This document shows positions 12,315 to 22,976 of a stretch of DNA of 64,000 nt, one piece after another (within the stretch, counting starts at the first letter, position 1; every line of letters begins with the position of its first letter). The position numbers and the translations under genes were made by a program. The notes beneath the pieces are model-generated. The model worked only from the letters and a program-made list of their open reading frames with translations. It was not told where the DNA came from and did not search any database. The stretch spans positions 5,644,116-5,708,115 of the forward strand of contig NC_135997.1 in assembly GCF_048128805.1 (NCBI RefSeq), read 5' to 3'. The stretch comes from Centroberyx gerrardi (taxonomy: Eukaryota > Chordata > Actinopteri > Beryciformes > Berycidae).

Positions 12315-15300
12315 CTAGAGATTTGACATGTCAACATTTAACGTACTATACAGCTCTTCATTTACATGCCTTATTATGCCCCTGTGGTACACGGGAATAT
12401 ACTATATGTTCCATTCCACTCTTTTAGTTGTCAGTGACATGTAGACATTGTGATGGACCCTGCATTCAGTTGGTGGCGGATTTACAGTCTCCAAACAGTA
12501 AGTGCCACATGAACACCTTATTATGTCAGATGATCAAGTCAGAGAAATCGGGATTGTAGATGCAGCACGAATTGGCCGAGTTGTGACGTAATCGGGGGAC
12601 TGCCCATTATTCCGAAACCCCAATAGTCCGAAAAATGTCCCACATTGGACCGAAAGACCATTTGTCCGACATCCCGGAGGTGGTTGGGTTGAGGCATGGG
12701 GTCACTGAGGTTAGGGTTAGAGCAAGCTTACGGTCAAGGCTGTCAGAAGCCACGGTTGTGGATGGAGCCAGGCATGGAGTGTTCGGACTATTGGGGTTCC
12801 GGAATAACGGGCCGTCGGAACAATGGCATGGCACCCGTAATCGCTCTTTCCAACATGGCCGAACACGTACGTGAATGTAAGGAATTTCATACAATAAAGC
12901 CGAAAATGAACCACAAGTATAAGACATGGATATTCCTTGATAACTGCAGTGCTACAGCATTCAATTTCCTGTGGTATTTACATTCGTAATCGCCTGAAAT
13001 AGCCGGAGATTGCTTGCTAGCTAGGCTATCGCTAGCTCGATTGCTAACGTTAGCCTAGAAGGCTGGCAGTGTGTGTAAACAGTTGAGGAAACGTTTTTCG
13101 ATTATAAAGCACATGAGCGCGAATTACTCGGATGGCCGAGTTGTGACGTACTCCCGACTCGGAGAAAAGTACGACCCGACATCACTTGAATGCAAGGTAA
13201 CTCCTTGACTATAATCTTGGACTTGGACTTGGAAAATCCACCCTACAACACAACAGCTCTTGGCGATGTACTTTGCATTTCTGGGTCCATTTTGTTGTTT
13301 GGTGGTGTATTTTTCTTATTCCCATGTTTAACTAGCCATAGACTAACATAGGCAGCATGACATCTCATTGAGATATTTCCAGCTAAGCTACAGTGGATGC
13401 AGTTTAAAAGCAGAAATGTTTTCAACTATCTAAAACATCAATGGTAAACGGCAGGTTTTGGTGTCAGTCAGAATCAAAGAGCAAGGGCTTCTTTCAAGAT
13501 TCATCAATCATACAGGGAGAAATCCATCGTGGAAGAGGCAGAGATACCAGTTTATCCACTGACAGTAGCCTCAATACCAGAATGCTGCAGCCACAAGACA
13601 TGGTGTGTTTTGGTTAAAGGGCGTGACTCACTTTTTTTTTTTTACTTGAAAAACACGCTTTCTTGTTTTTACTGTCTCATCGCTTGCTCTCTCCACCTAC
13701 ACCTATTGAATACAACGCGTTCACGCCCGTTCTCATGTTGAAAGTCATTTTGAAAAATGTAGTTGTAAAAAGTAGACGTAGATGAGACAGATTGAGGCAA
13801 AGTGGCTGCACCAAAAATGTAAAATACAACTCTTAATCACAAAACAACTCCTGGAATGCACTGGACATCACAGATTGATGATATCTCACAGTGTCTGAGG
13901 GTGGAATTTTCCTTTAAAATGTGCACAAAGATCGTCATTATGCACTTGATAGCCAGGTGTGTTAGTAGGAAGTCATTTACCTGGGTCTGAGGAGAACTCC
14001 TCCACCAGCTTCCTGTGGGAAAAGTCCTTCTGGTTTCTCTTCTTCAGAATGACGTACACCACCAGTCCCACACAAGCCACAGCCACTGCCGTTCCCAGGA
14101 TGGCACCCCACGCTTCATTCCTTTTATTACTCTGGAGATCTGATGCAAAACCTTTAGCGGGGGGGAAACAAAGACTAATAAATAATTTGTCAACAACAAC
14201 AAAAAATCAACTGCTCTCTCTCTCTGTAAAGGTTAATTTCCAGATAATTATCAGTGCAGTGTGTTTTGGAAATTATGTTTACAGTGGGTGCTCTCTCTGT
14301 AGATACAACTCAATTAGACAGCTGTACAGTTTTGTTTGTCTAATTTGCACTGGGATAATTAATGCAATTAACATGCCAAAAGACGTGATAATTTCATGAA
14401 GACATTTGAATGTTTTTGCGCAGCAGATTGTATTCATCAACTAAATGGGGTTAAATGTAGTACTCACGGCAAGATAACTAATATTTCAACATTAATGTAG
14501 TTCCTGTTGTATGATGCTACATTCGGCTTAATGTGCAAAAGATTTGAGTGACGTGACTTATTCGTTTTCTCCTGGATGACTGATATATTCCCCGTCCTTA
14601 CAAATAAATCTAGCATAGAGCAAATCAAATTGCCTGCGTACATACTAAATTAACATCTGTGGCATCACATATTGACAGATGTGAAATCCACACATAGAGG
14701 CGGAGTCAAAGTTGAAATGTGTGTGTCATCTCAAAGGGCGTCCTTACACTAAAACCTGCCATCACAACAGACTTAAGGTGAGGTGCTGTGGAAGGGATGA
14801 GCCAAATACCAACATGCTGAGCAACATTCAACAACATTCAATGTTTACTATCAGTGTTTTTGAAAAGTTTAAACCATTTACTTTGCCAAGTGGAATTGTT
14901 AAAATTGTAGAGAACATAGTTGTCTTTTTTATTGCAAAGCACCACCTACACAGTTTTTTTCACAGACTTTATAGATTATAAAAACTTGGTTAAATATCCT
15001 ATGTATGATGCTCTGATGAAGGCTTATTTGCTGAGATGTGTTAGCCTGATTAATTGAGGTTAAGTCTTATACTTTTTATATTTCTTTAATACGTTTTATG
15101 GAGTGCCATCACCCCCATGCTTTCCTCATGGACATGTATTGTATGATTTAGCAAAACGCACACAAATATAGCTAGATGAATGTGATCCAAAGCCCTGGTA
15201 GGCGTTAAGTGTCAATGTTATATATTCATTAAAAAGATGAAGCTCAACCTTGATTATGATTCATAAAGCATCTGAAATCATTGTAACAGATTGTATGTAG

Positions 15301-17688
15301 CCTTGGTGAAGTAAGGTCAATTACTTAAATTGCCTTGCGGAACAATATTATCTTTATCTCAATAATTGCTCTCAAGGACTCAGTGACAAATGTTTTCTCT
15401 GACATTTGCAGTTGCCTTGTGAGCCGGCACCAACACACCTCATGTTCACCTGAGCACAATCCACTGGGTTTTTGTTCAGAGTTACACACAAGCTGTGCCT
15501 GTCATGGTAAACTGTGAAGGTGTTTTGCCTTTCTGTAATGTCTGCTGTTCCCCATACTGTTTTTCTACAGTTTATTGCCCTCATCTGTTAGTGTTACGTC
15601 CCGCTGTCACATCTCTCCATGTAAAGCGAGTTTTCTTTTAATCCTAACACCATGCCGCCCCTCACAAGGCCTTTTCCTCTTGCCAGGTTCTTAATAGTGA
15701 GCTAGTCCGCATATTCTCCACAGGAAATGTACCTTTCCTAGCTGTAAATAAGCTTCATAGACTTCCTAGACCAGTTAAACAAAGGATAGAGAGATAGATG
15801 GTAGAGTTCCTACTACAATTACTGACTTTGCTTATTCTTTATTGTACTATATTCATATGTATTGTACCCTCATTTATCCTGTACTGTTGTAATATGCTTT
15901 GGCAAAACTCAGTAATACTTGATTCATGGCAGTTAAGCTTTCTCTGAATCAGACAGACAGACAGATAGATTGTATGTAGAGTTCCTACAATTACTGAATT
16001 TGCCTATTCTTTAATGTACCGTATTCATCTGTATTGCATCTTATTTTATCCTGTACTATTGTACTATGCTTTGGCAACACTCAGTACAACTTGATTCATG
16101 CCGATAAAGCTTTCTCTGAACCTCAATCTGAATCTGATAGAGAGATATAGATATAGATACAGAGATAGACGGACAGATTACATAATATATAACAAATAAG
16201 CTACAGACACTTGCACCGCATATCACAAGCAGCCTTTTCAAGTCCTATCTGCCTGATCTTGTGGTAGACACCATAGCGTAGTCTCACGCCCCTGCACCGC
16301 GGCAGCAGAAGCAGCTTTGACCTCAGTCCCTGACCGCCTCTTTCAGGGTGTTTGACTAAAACAGGGTTTCATTGTCCTGCTGAGAAGGTGGCTGTAATAG
16401 ACCCCTTCACTCATTACGGGCACATCGATAGCACCTGAAATCCAATCCAACCTTGTCCATTGAAAGAAGGGGCGTTTGTGCTCCGGCAATGGGAAAATAG
16501 ATGCAGGCAAATGTGGGTCAGGGAAAGAGCAGAATAAAGCAATGTGTAAAATAAGCAACAGTGATGTAATTTAAGTGCCTTTGAGCGATGGGTGTAATGT
16601 TACATTCAAACTAGGCTTCAACAGCTTTTCGCGTTATTTGGCCTTATTGCTGATGCATTCATTAGCGGTTATCAAACCAAACCACTGTAACAGAAGTCGG
16701 TAAGGAGGTCATGAAATTTCACACAAATTGTATTTTTCTCAGTGCCTTTCTTTACAGCAGTGTCACGCTGCTCGGCACAACACGCACAGCGGTTCCCCGG
16801 ACACAAAATGTGCACCAGATACTGTGACACCTGAAACTGCAGCCGTACCTCTTTCTGAGTTGCTCCCTGAGGCTGCACCTTTGTCTGTCATGTTAGCCTC
16901 TTCAGCTGTGCTAGGAGCAATGGTAGTCATAGTCGCAGGGATCATTTCTGTAGTCTCAGAGGGGAACTCCATTGTAGATGAAGGTGTGGCGGAAGCCTCG
17001 TTTATCTCTGGTGCTTCTGTGGCTGTAACATTGGTGATATTTTCTGCGTTATTGGTCGGCCAGGTATCTGTCTCTGGAGTGGATTCTTGTGTATCGTTGC
17101 TTTCTGGTGCTAAGGTCGTCTCGTGTAAATCAGTGTTGTTAGCGAGGTCTGGAAAGCTGGTGGAATTTTGTGCGACTGGATGAGCGGTGGATGAGTTTTG
17201 AAGAGCCGTTGTTGAATCCTGATTTTCCTCTTTTGCTCCTGTTACATTGACTTGGCCTGACTGTGAGGGACCTGTTGTTGGAGCTGTAGTTTCTGGCAAT
17301 TCAGGTTGCTTGGTTGTATTGTTGGGAAAAATGGGAATCATGGTGGCAGTGACAATGGTCACATCATTAGAGGTTCCATTAGCATCCTTGTGTTGATTGG
17401 CCATGTCCCCGTCTTCTCCACTAACGATTGACATGGAGCCGTATGGAATCCCAACAATATTATCATCACTTGACACCATGCCAGCCCCGTCCATTTCTTG
17501 ATCTTCGACTGCAGTGTTTTGGCTTCCAACTGCAGTTCTGACTGGTTCACGAAGCCAACTTTTATCAATTGTGCGCCCCGGAGAGTCAGTTGATTCCAGG
17601 ACCAGTGCCATGTGAAAAGCTTGGACAAGCAGAAGGAAGCCTGCTGTGATTTTTAAATACAGTTCCATTTTCCCCCGTCCGTCTTGCT
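12193..17688 (-). CDS. muc15: mucin-15, membrane mucin (three coding exons)
   Basis: The gene spans coding exons 17668-16831 (from the ATG), 14151-13981 and 12314-12193, joined in phases 1 and 1, giving 376 residues. The ATG at 17668 follows a clean acceptor (exon start about 17688) and opens a hydrophobic signal peptide (residues 1-23 or so). The ectodomain (to about 290) is Ser/Thr/Asn/Glu-rich with roughly ten N-X-S/T sequons and almost no Cys, as expected for a heavily glycosylated mucin. A single membrane helix (about 294-315, starting WGAILGTAVAV) is followed by the basic stop-transfer KKR and the cytoplasmic motifs FSHRKL, VLRLDN and SAYYNP. These three motifs match my memory of human MUC15 (FSHRRL, VLRLDN, SYYNP; about 334 aa), which makes the call secure despite the fast-evolving ectodomain. 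The known family member is a cell-surface glycoprotein of epithelia and the milk fat globule membrane; the function in fish is inferred. Upstream non-coding exon(s) are expected. Confidence 0.94.
12573..13150. repeat. composite repeat in muc15 intron 3 with 18-bp direct repeats
   Basis: The 18-mer TGGCCGAGTTGTGACGTA occurs twice in direct orientation, at 12573-12590 and 13133-13150. The interval contains a separate MITE (12602-12812) and a GCTAGC/GTTAGC-rich segment near 13020-13060. The pattern suggests overlapping or nested DNA transposons. I cannot assign a family. Confidence 0.55.
12602..12812. mobile_element. short MITE with about 31-bp terminal inverted repeats
   Basis: The left terminus GCCCATTATTCCG (12602) continues through CCCCAATAGTCCGAA. 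The right end reads TTCGGACTATTGGGG and then CGGAATAACGGGC to 12812, so the two ends are inverted copies with few mismatches. It is 211 bp, does not code, and lies inside muc15 intron 3. The central part contains GGTTAGGGTTAG. Confidence 0.75.
13981..14151 (-). CDS. muc15: muc15 transmembrane exon
   Basis: This 171-base exon lies between an acceptor (polypyrimidine tract then CTAAAG, exon from 14151) and a donor (G|GTAAAT after 13981). It is phase 1 at both ends. It encodes the juxtamembrane segment, the single membrane helix and the KKRNQKDFSHRKL cytoplasmic start. Because both boundaries are phase 1, skipping this exon would keep the frame and give a product without a membrane anchor; whether that happens cannot be seen here. 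Confidence 0.93.
15793..16126 (+). repeat. tandem pair of LINE 3' tails
   Basis: Two similar copies of about 160 bases (about 15793-15952 and 15966-16126) each run from AGAGTTCCTAC... through CCTGTACTATTGTACTATG and TTGGCAA to AAGCTTTCTCTGAA. They are separated by a GACA/GATA simple repeat, with another GATA-rich tract following to about 16180. The sequence resembles fish Rex1/L2-like 3' UTR ends. It lies within muc15 intron 2. Confidence 0.6.
16831..17688 (-). CDS. muc15: muc15 first coding exon (signal peptide and mucin ectodomain)
   Basis: The acceptor CTTGCTTTTCAG ends at 17689, 20 bases of 5' UTR follow, and the ATG is at 17668. The exon encodes residues 1-279 and the first base of codon 280, ending at a TCAG|GTGTCA donor. 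Sequons are visible as NGT, NNT, NVT, NSS, NST, NDT, NIT and NMT. The open frame running upstream of the ATG crosses the splice acceptor and should not be used as a start. Confidence 0.93.
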
Positions 17689-18521
17689 CTGAAAAGCAAG
17701 AAAGAACATAAAACATGATTTCATTTCTTGAGATAAATCTAATGAATTCCCTGTTTCAAAGAGCCAAACATTGGGTATAGGTCCAGATTCACAATGTAAC
17801 CAATGTGACAGCAACTTGGATGTGTATGAGCTCACTAAACAACATATTATCCTAATGGAGTCCTGTGTTACATATATATAGTATGTTAAAATAACCTGAA
17901 ATAAGCTCAGGGCAACTATCTATCTAAGTTGAGATGTAGCAAATGTAATAGCAGAATCTCTTCATTTGCCAAGGACAATAGATGTACATAATTTGTCTAG
18001 GTGGCATTGATGCAGGGAGACAGTGACACTAGGCCCATGGTAACAGTTTCACAATATAATTATATGGAATAAAACTACAAGCCCTCCTTATGTAATTTTG
18101 AGCCAATTGCAAAAGAAAAATGTGATTGTCTTTTATACTATGTCCACAACTAGTGTTTTTGATCTTTTACACTCTTAAATTGTTTGACAGAGCTTTTGGT
18201 GCAACAACTGAAGAATAAAAGCCAGTTTTACATGTATTTAAAGTTGTGAAAGTTTTTCTAATGTTTGCAAATATCAAGTTGAAATAGATCAATAGTTCTT
18301 TCAGTTGCGATAGGAGGGGAAAGTTACAGAACCTTTATTTTGCATTTCTATGCCAATCCTCTTCTCTATCCATAATGACTCAAACAAACAAAGATTGTGG
18401 CTTTAACACCACTAGCCAAGTGAGTGCTTGCCCTTCTCCACTCTCTGCCTACTGTTGCACCCCGCCCCCTCCTCATCCACACACACACACACACACACCC
18501 CTTCTCTCAGTGACTGAGGAG

Positions 18522-19083
18522 CAGTGTTGGAAAAGCTACTTTGGAAGTATAGTTTTACAAGCTACCACTTACTTCACACTGGAAGAAAGTGAACCACAGC
18601 AAAGCTGCCCTCAAGAGGAAATATAGTTTTCTAGTTAACTAAAGTTACTTCGAAAAAGAAGCACAAACAACTTTGTAAAAAAAAAATCATATAATCATAT
18701 AATACAAAATCACATGCCTGCAAAAATACCACTAAGGATGATAACAAAACTTTTATTTTATTTGAAATAAAGAGCGAGTAATGTTCACAGTGTTTATAAT
18801 GCCCACACTCTGACAAATGCCTGACAGAAACTCAGCAAATCAGCAAATTTTGGGTCAAAAAAAAAAAAAGAAGCAATTCCCTTCTTTTCTTTTACACCCA
18901 AAATAGATGGTAGCTAATTACTGTAGTTAACTACACCTCATAATGACAAAAAAGTAATTAAAAACACTTAAATTGAATTGAAAAACGCTATAATTGAATT
19001 TAGTTTAACGACCACCAAGCTACTTCAAATTTATGTTAAACTACTACTTTAATTACGTGTAATGAAACTGCTTCCCAACACTG
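18522..19083. mobile_element. hAT MITE with perfect 8-bp target duplication
   Basis: The element begins CAGTGTTGGAAAAGCTAC and ends GCTTCCCAACACTG, so the termini are inverted repeats. It is flanked on both sides by CTGAGGAG (18514-18521 and 19084-19091), a perfect 8-bp duplication typical of hAT insertion. It is 562 bp, AT-rich and without coding capacity. The apparent short genes inside it are not real. Confidence 0.88.
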
Positions 19084-19110
19084 CTGAGGAGATAGACCAT
19101 CAGGAAGGAG

Positions 19111-19111
<1 letters not shown>

Positions 19112-19141
<30 letters not shown>
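19112..19141. repeat. (GT)n microsatellite
   Basis: About 15 uninterrupted GT units just right of the hAT MITE and just left of the LINE remnant. Confidence 0.95.
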
Positions 19142-19143
<2 letters not shown>

Positions 19144-19254
19144 CACCACAATCTTACAAACCCTCCCTGACCACATGCAATGACCCCATCTGCATCAAGA
19201 CATCCGCCGTTGTTCCCATTCCTCAGAGGAACGAGCTCAGCTGCCTTAACGACT

Positions 19255-21955
19255 GCAGGACACCGTCATAATGAAGATCCTTGAACAACTGGTCCTGTCC
19301 CGCCTCAAATCTCTCACCGACTCACTCCTGTTTGCCTACAGAGTGACCAGCTCAGTTGACAGTGCAGCGAACATGGGCCTATGTCCTGCAAAACAACATC
19401 CCTGGCTGCTACATTAGGATCCTGTTGGTGGTCTTCAGCTCAGCATTCAATGCAATCATCCCTGCACCGTTACACAGCAACCTATCACAGTCCGACGCAG
19501 CCCCGACACAATTTCCAATGGGATCAGTGACTTTCTGACAGGTGGGAAACAGTATGCGTGAATGTGCACAGGTGCCTCGTGAGCTATGTGCTCTCCCCTC
19601 TGCTCCACTCCTGTACACAAATGACTGCAGCTCCAGTTATCCCTTACTGGGCATACTGTGACAGATTGTGTGCGGTGCGAGAGCCTCTGATTGCATCTAT
19701 GTAGCGGCCTGCAGCTACAGGCAGGCAAATCAGGTGTTTCTTGGTATGGCTTGTCATAATATTACACTGTTTCAACAAGTTAACGTAGCCTCCTGGCACA
19801 GCACTAATTAGGTAGCATTAACTGAATATAAACAGTAAACGACTCAATACAATTATTTTCAAGCTTATAATCGACCACAGTGACGGATGCAACCATTCTC
19901 CAAGCATCGTTTTTATTCCTGTAGTCTTTCAAACTAGAGAACTGGGAAGCTTTGAAGCTGTAATCAACTTCTCACACATTTCACACTTTCCAGGCAGAAC
20001 TGTTGTCCATGAAATTAAATCACATCAGTAGGAAAACGAGGAAGTACGCAAATCGGATTAGCTGTTGACGGGCGATGGCCACGAAAAGTTCAGCCACGGT
20101 CAACTTTTCTCAGACGACAAGCTCTTTGACCGTCCACTCGTCGGCCGAGTTTCCCTGGTCGCTCAGCTCTACAGGAAATGAATAGACTACCGGTGACTTG
20201 TTGATCACGTTGCTTACAGTGTGAGCGCATGGCTGGTCAAGCTGCTCAGGTTTGCTGATGATACCATACTAATGAGCATCATCAAGGAAAATAATGAGTC
20301 CATCTACTAGGGATGTGGCCCAGCTGGTCATGGTGCAGTGTCAACAATCTTGAGCTTAATGCCCTCAGAAGAGTGAAAATAAATAAATTTGGGAATTACC
20401 ACCTCTAATAGGATCAGTGTCAGAAATTCGCTTTTTGGTTCATATGCGAATGGCTGATAAACTAAAAAGATTCACCTGCCAAGAATGTTATTTACGGACA
20501 AAATATGTAACATACATTTTTCATAGAAATATGCCCTGCTTCCAATGCTGTTTTGGGCGTAGAATGAGGTACTGTGTTCATTTAAAACACTCACTCACAA
20601 ACATTCACTCACTTATACAATGGATCAAGTTTGTTAGTTTATAATTTATCATGAAATTGAACAGAATTCAACTTTTGCAAAGCGCTTTGAAGCCTGCGCC
20701 TAACACACACTCTGTTGATAGAATGTTTCGCATTTTGATATTAGTCCTCAAGTAATGTTTGGCAAATGTAGAGCCAGTGTAACAGGCAGCCAATCAGAGT
20801 TTTGATACGGTGTACGATGGTCAGCAGGGACAAAGTTTGAGAACAGTCAAAGACAAAAGACTGTACAGTATATAACCGAGGCATTCAAATGTTATCGTCT
20901 GAGAAAGTTACCAGCCACTGTGACAGGTGACCCTTGTTGATTTGTCAGGCAAAGACAAATCTTACCAGTATTTGCTGCTTGGTAAGTGTTCATTTCAGAC
21001 CTTGGATAACAACATATGACAACTTAAGGAAGTAAGCTCATGAGTGGATGTTTTTCCTGCCTCAACTAAGCAAGCACAACGCGTCACAGCCTTTCCCGGT
21101 ACAAAACAATACCCTCACATCCTCCATCACATTGTACATCAACGTGTGGTGCAACTCCTGTCTCCCCCCCCGCTCTAAATAAATGCAGCAGCACATCGCC
21201 GGCCCTGCTGAGAGGATAGTTGGCTGTCAGCTTCCCACCAGCGAGGCTCCGCACCACGCCGGGCCGGGGGGACAGGCAGGGCCTCCGACCCTGCCCACTC
21301 ACACACCCGCCAGTTCAAATCCGCTCCCGCTGGAAGAGGGTGCCGGTGTGTCAGAGCCCGCACCACCCATCACCTCAACAGCTTCTCTCAACTGCTGTTT
21401 CTGTCCTCAATCAGCCCTCATCAAGTCCCACACACACACACACACACACACTCTGAACCCTGAATACACTGAACGCTGTCTGAACCCACGCACAGACTCT
21501 GATTAGCTTGACATTCCTGCTATAAATCACCCTATTTATTCAAAGTTCAGTGCAGTCCGGTGCTATTTATCAACCCGTTAACCATAGTATTATTGTCATT
21601 GATATTGATAATTATGTTGTTGCACTGTTTACTGCATCTTACAACCTCAGTAGAATATCTCATGCTAGTCTATGATACACAGGACTTCTGCTCTACTTGA
21701 CAATACTGCTAACATTTGAATTTACATTAACATTGACTGTATATACCTGTATGATACCTATGTAACTGTATGTCTTGTGCTGTCTAGGCGCACTTTATGT
21801 GAGCTTCTGTACATCCTTGTGCTATATGTGTCACTCTGTAATGTGTAACTATGTTGTTGTGATGTGTCGGCACCAAATGACTTTGATGCCGACACATCAC
21901 AGTCCTTTTACATTCACATAGACAATAAAAGCAATTCTGACTGTGACAATCTATT
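19255..21955 (+). mobile_element. decayed L2-type LINE, broken into blocks
   Basis: Three blocks in the same order and orientation look like parts of one L2-clade reverse transcriptase. 19255-19570 has ILEQLVLSRL, SLLFAYR and VFSSAFNAI, corresponding to the motif-A region DFSSAFNTI with the Asp changed to Val. About 20240-20380 has LLRFADDTIL and ENNES, the catalytic FADD region. About 21060-21420 has the C-terminal RIVGCQLP and RCRCQSPHHP-like part. A 3' UTR follows, with a 15-bp hairpin and a CAATAAAAGC end near 21930. The first block has stops and frame changes, and the gaps (about 19740-20220 and 20390-21060) hold unrelated sequence. It is a non-functional fossil. Confidence 0.7.
21858..21901. 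repeat. perfect 15-bp hairpin near a LINE 3' end
   Basis: TGTGATGTGTCGGCA (21858-21872) pairs exactly with TGCCGACACATCACA (21887-21901) around a 14-base loop. It sits shortly before the end of the L2-type element. Stem-loops in LINE 3' UTRs can be recognised by the reverse transcriptase, so this may be a remnant recognition hairpin (inference). Confidence 0.7.
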
Positions 21956-22029
21956 TCCACTTTCATAGAAGCAATCTTTTGTAAATTGGTGAGAAAGTAA
22001 TTGCCAGGTGTTGTCATTTACATTTTGAA

Positions 22030-22107
22030 CAACATGAACGAGGTAAAGCTAAAAAAAAAAAATGTAAATGGTAACACATTTTTTTTAGCTTTAACTTCTT
22101 CATGTTG
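22030..22107. repeat. short inverted repeat with A/T tracts
   Basis: CAACATGAACGAGGTAAAGC followed by an A-run pairs with a T-run and AGCTTTAACTTCTTCATGTT, with an approximately 10-base centre near 22070. The arms have a few mismatches. It may be a small fold-back element. Confidence 0.55.
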
Positions 22108-22323
22108 CCAAATATGACACTGATCCTTTACACTATCATCCCTCTGTACAATAACAAGGTTATTGATTTTTGCTCTAATTTGTTTTCCTTAGAGAAAATA
22201 TAAAGAATTCAAATCTGATTACTTTTTAAGCATTCAGGCAAAAGGATTTACACGAAATTGATCCATCCAATATACAGACACGACGGGAAACAAAACAGAA
22301 AGCCTAGCACAGTAAATACTCAC

Positions 22324-22540
22324 CTTATTCTTGGGCTAAACCAGATGAGAACAGGTGTACGGGCAATGAAATCTCTTCACTAAGCAGCTAACGTATGAGA
22401 GTGAATCAACAATAGGCCCGGGGAGAGAGGGAGGAGGGCCACAGTGTGGCATTCAGGGAACAACTAGGAACCTGCTCAACCTGCTTCTACACCTGCCAGC
22501 AATAGCAACACACCCTGACTTCCATCCAGTTCTTCACTGT
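22324..22540 (-). other. muc15: candidate muc15 5' non-coding exon
   Basis: On the minus strand a consensus donor AATAAG|GTGAGT lies at 22324/22323, and a TATA-like tract lies about 30 bases upstream of the presumed start near 22540. Muc15 coding starts inside its second exon, so an upstream leader exon is required, and this is the best-placed candidate I see. An alternative minus-strand donor (CAAGG|GTGAGTAT) lies near 24166. No transcript evidence is available. Confidence 0.4.
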
Positions 22541-22566
22541 TAAAGGCCACACTGGACGAGGATGAA

Positions 22567-22583
22567 TATATATATATATATAA
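22567..22583 (-). promoter_or_regulatory. TATA-like tract, possible muc15 promoter
   Basis: A TATATATA run that reads TTTATATATATA on the minus strand, about 30 bases upstream of the presumed transcription start of the candidate leader exon. It could equally be a plain (TA)n repeat. Confidence 0.3.
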
Positions 22584-22808
22584 AACATGAATATGATTTA
22601 GTGGACGAGGAAAAGAGGATCAGGCTGTGGGTTTTGGGGAATGTTAATTTGTTACCGCCATCCAATGCCATTTCCCTATGTAAATGACTTGATTCTGTTG
22701 ATATGCGGTTGCCAAGTTTCCAGGTTGCCAGGTTAGATCTGTGAATTCCCCTAGTGGGCGGAGCCTCTGGCCACAGGTCCTCAGAGCTTTTCTCGCTGTG
22801 GCATTGGA

Positions 22809-22976
22809 ATGGCTGCTGTCGTCATGGCAACAGAAAAGAGGCTGGCAAGCTCAGATTTCATCCATGCCTTTGTCTCCGGTCTATATCAGGCTACCGGTGA
22901 CGTGTGGCTATGTGAACTCACAGGTGCCGTGCGTCATGAGTCAGTATTGTATTTGTATTATTCTGCAGTCAACTGA
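22809..22976 (+). CDS. unrecognised 55-codon ORF, divergent from muc15
   Basis: An ATG at 22809 (context TTGGAATGGCT) opens a frame starting MAAVVMATEKRLASSDFIHA and ending in YLYYSAVN before TGA at 22974-22976. It starts about 270 bases from the presumed muc15 start, in the opposite direction. A plus-strand donor GACGAG|GTAAGAAT occurs at about 23050. I recognise no family. The match of YLYYSAV to a segment remembered from SLC5A12 does not extend to either side and is probably chance. It may be a small protein, a lncRNA or nothing. Confidence 0.15.
   Translation: MAAVVMATEKRLASSDFIHAFVSGLYQATGDVWLCELTGAVRHESVLYLYYSAVN

Larger units (their letters stand above)
17689..22323 (-). other. muc15 intron 1 (inferred)
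   Basis: Assuming the candidate first exon ends at 22324, this intron holds a short CA repeat near 18480, a hAT MITE (18522-19083), a GT tract (19112-19141), a decayed L2-type LINE (19255-21955) and a small inverted repeat (22030-22107). I see no coding exon in it. Confidence 0.45.

Noticed and set aside
16728..17183. 151-codon plus-strand frame rich in Val, Ser and Ala
   Set aside because: It is antisense to the muc15 mucin exon and reflects that exon's skewed codon composition.
22741..22976. Match of YLYYSAV to a remembered SLC5A12 segment
   Set aside because: Seven residues agree, but nothing on either side does, and the frame ends two codons later. Chance is the simplest explanation.
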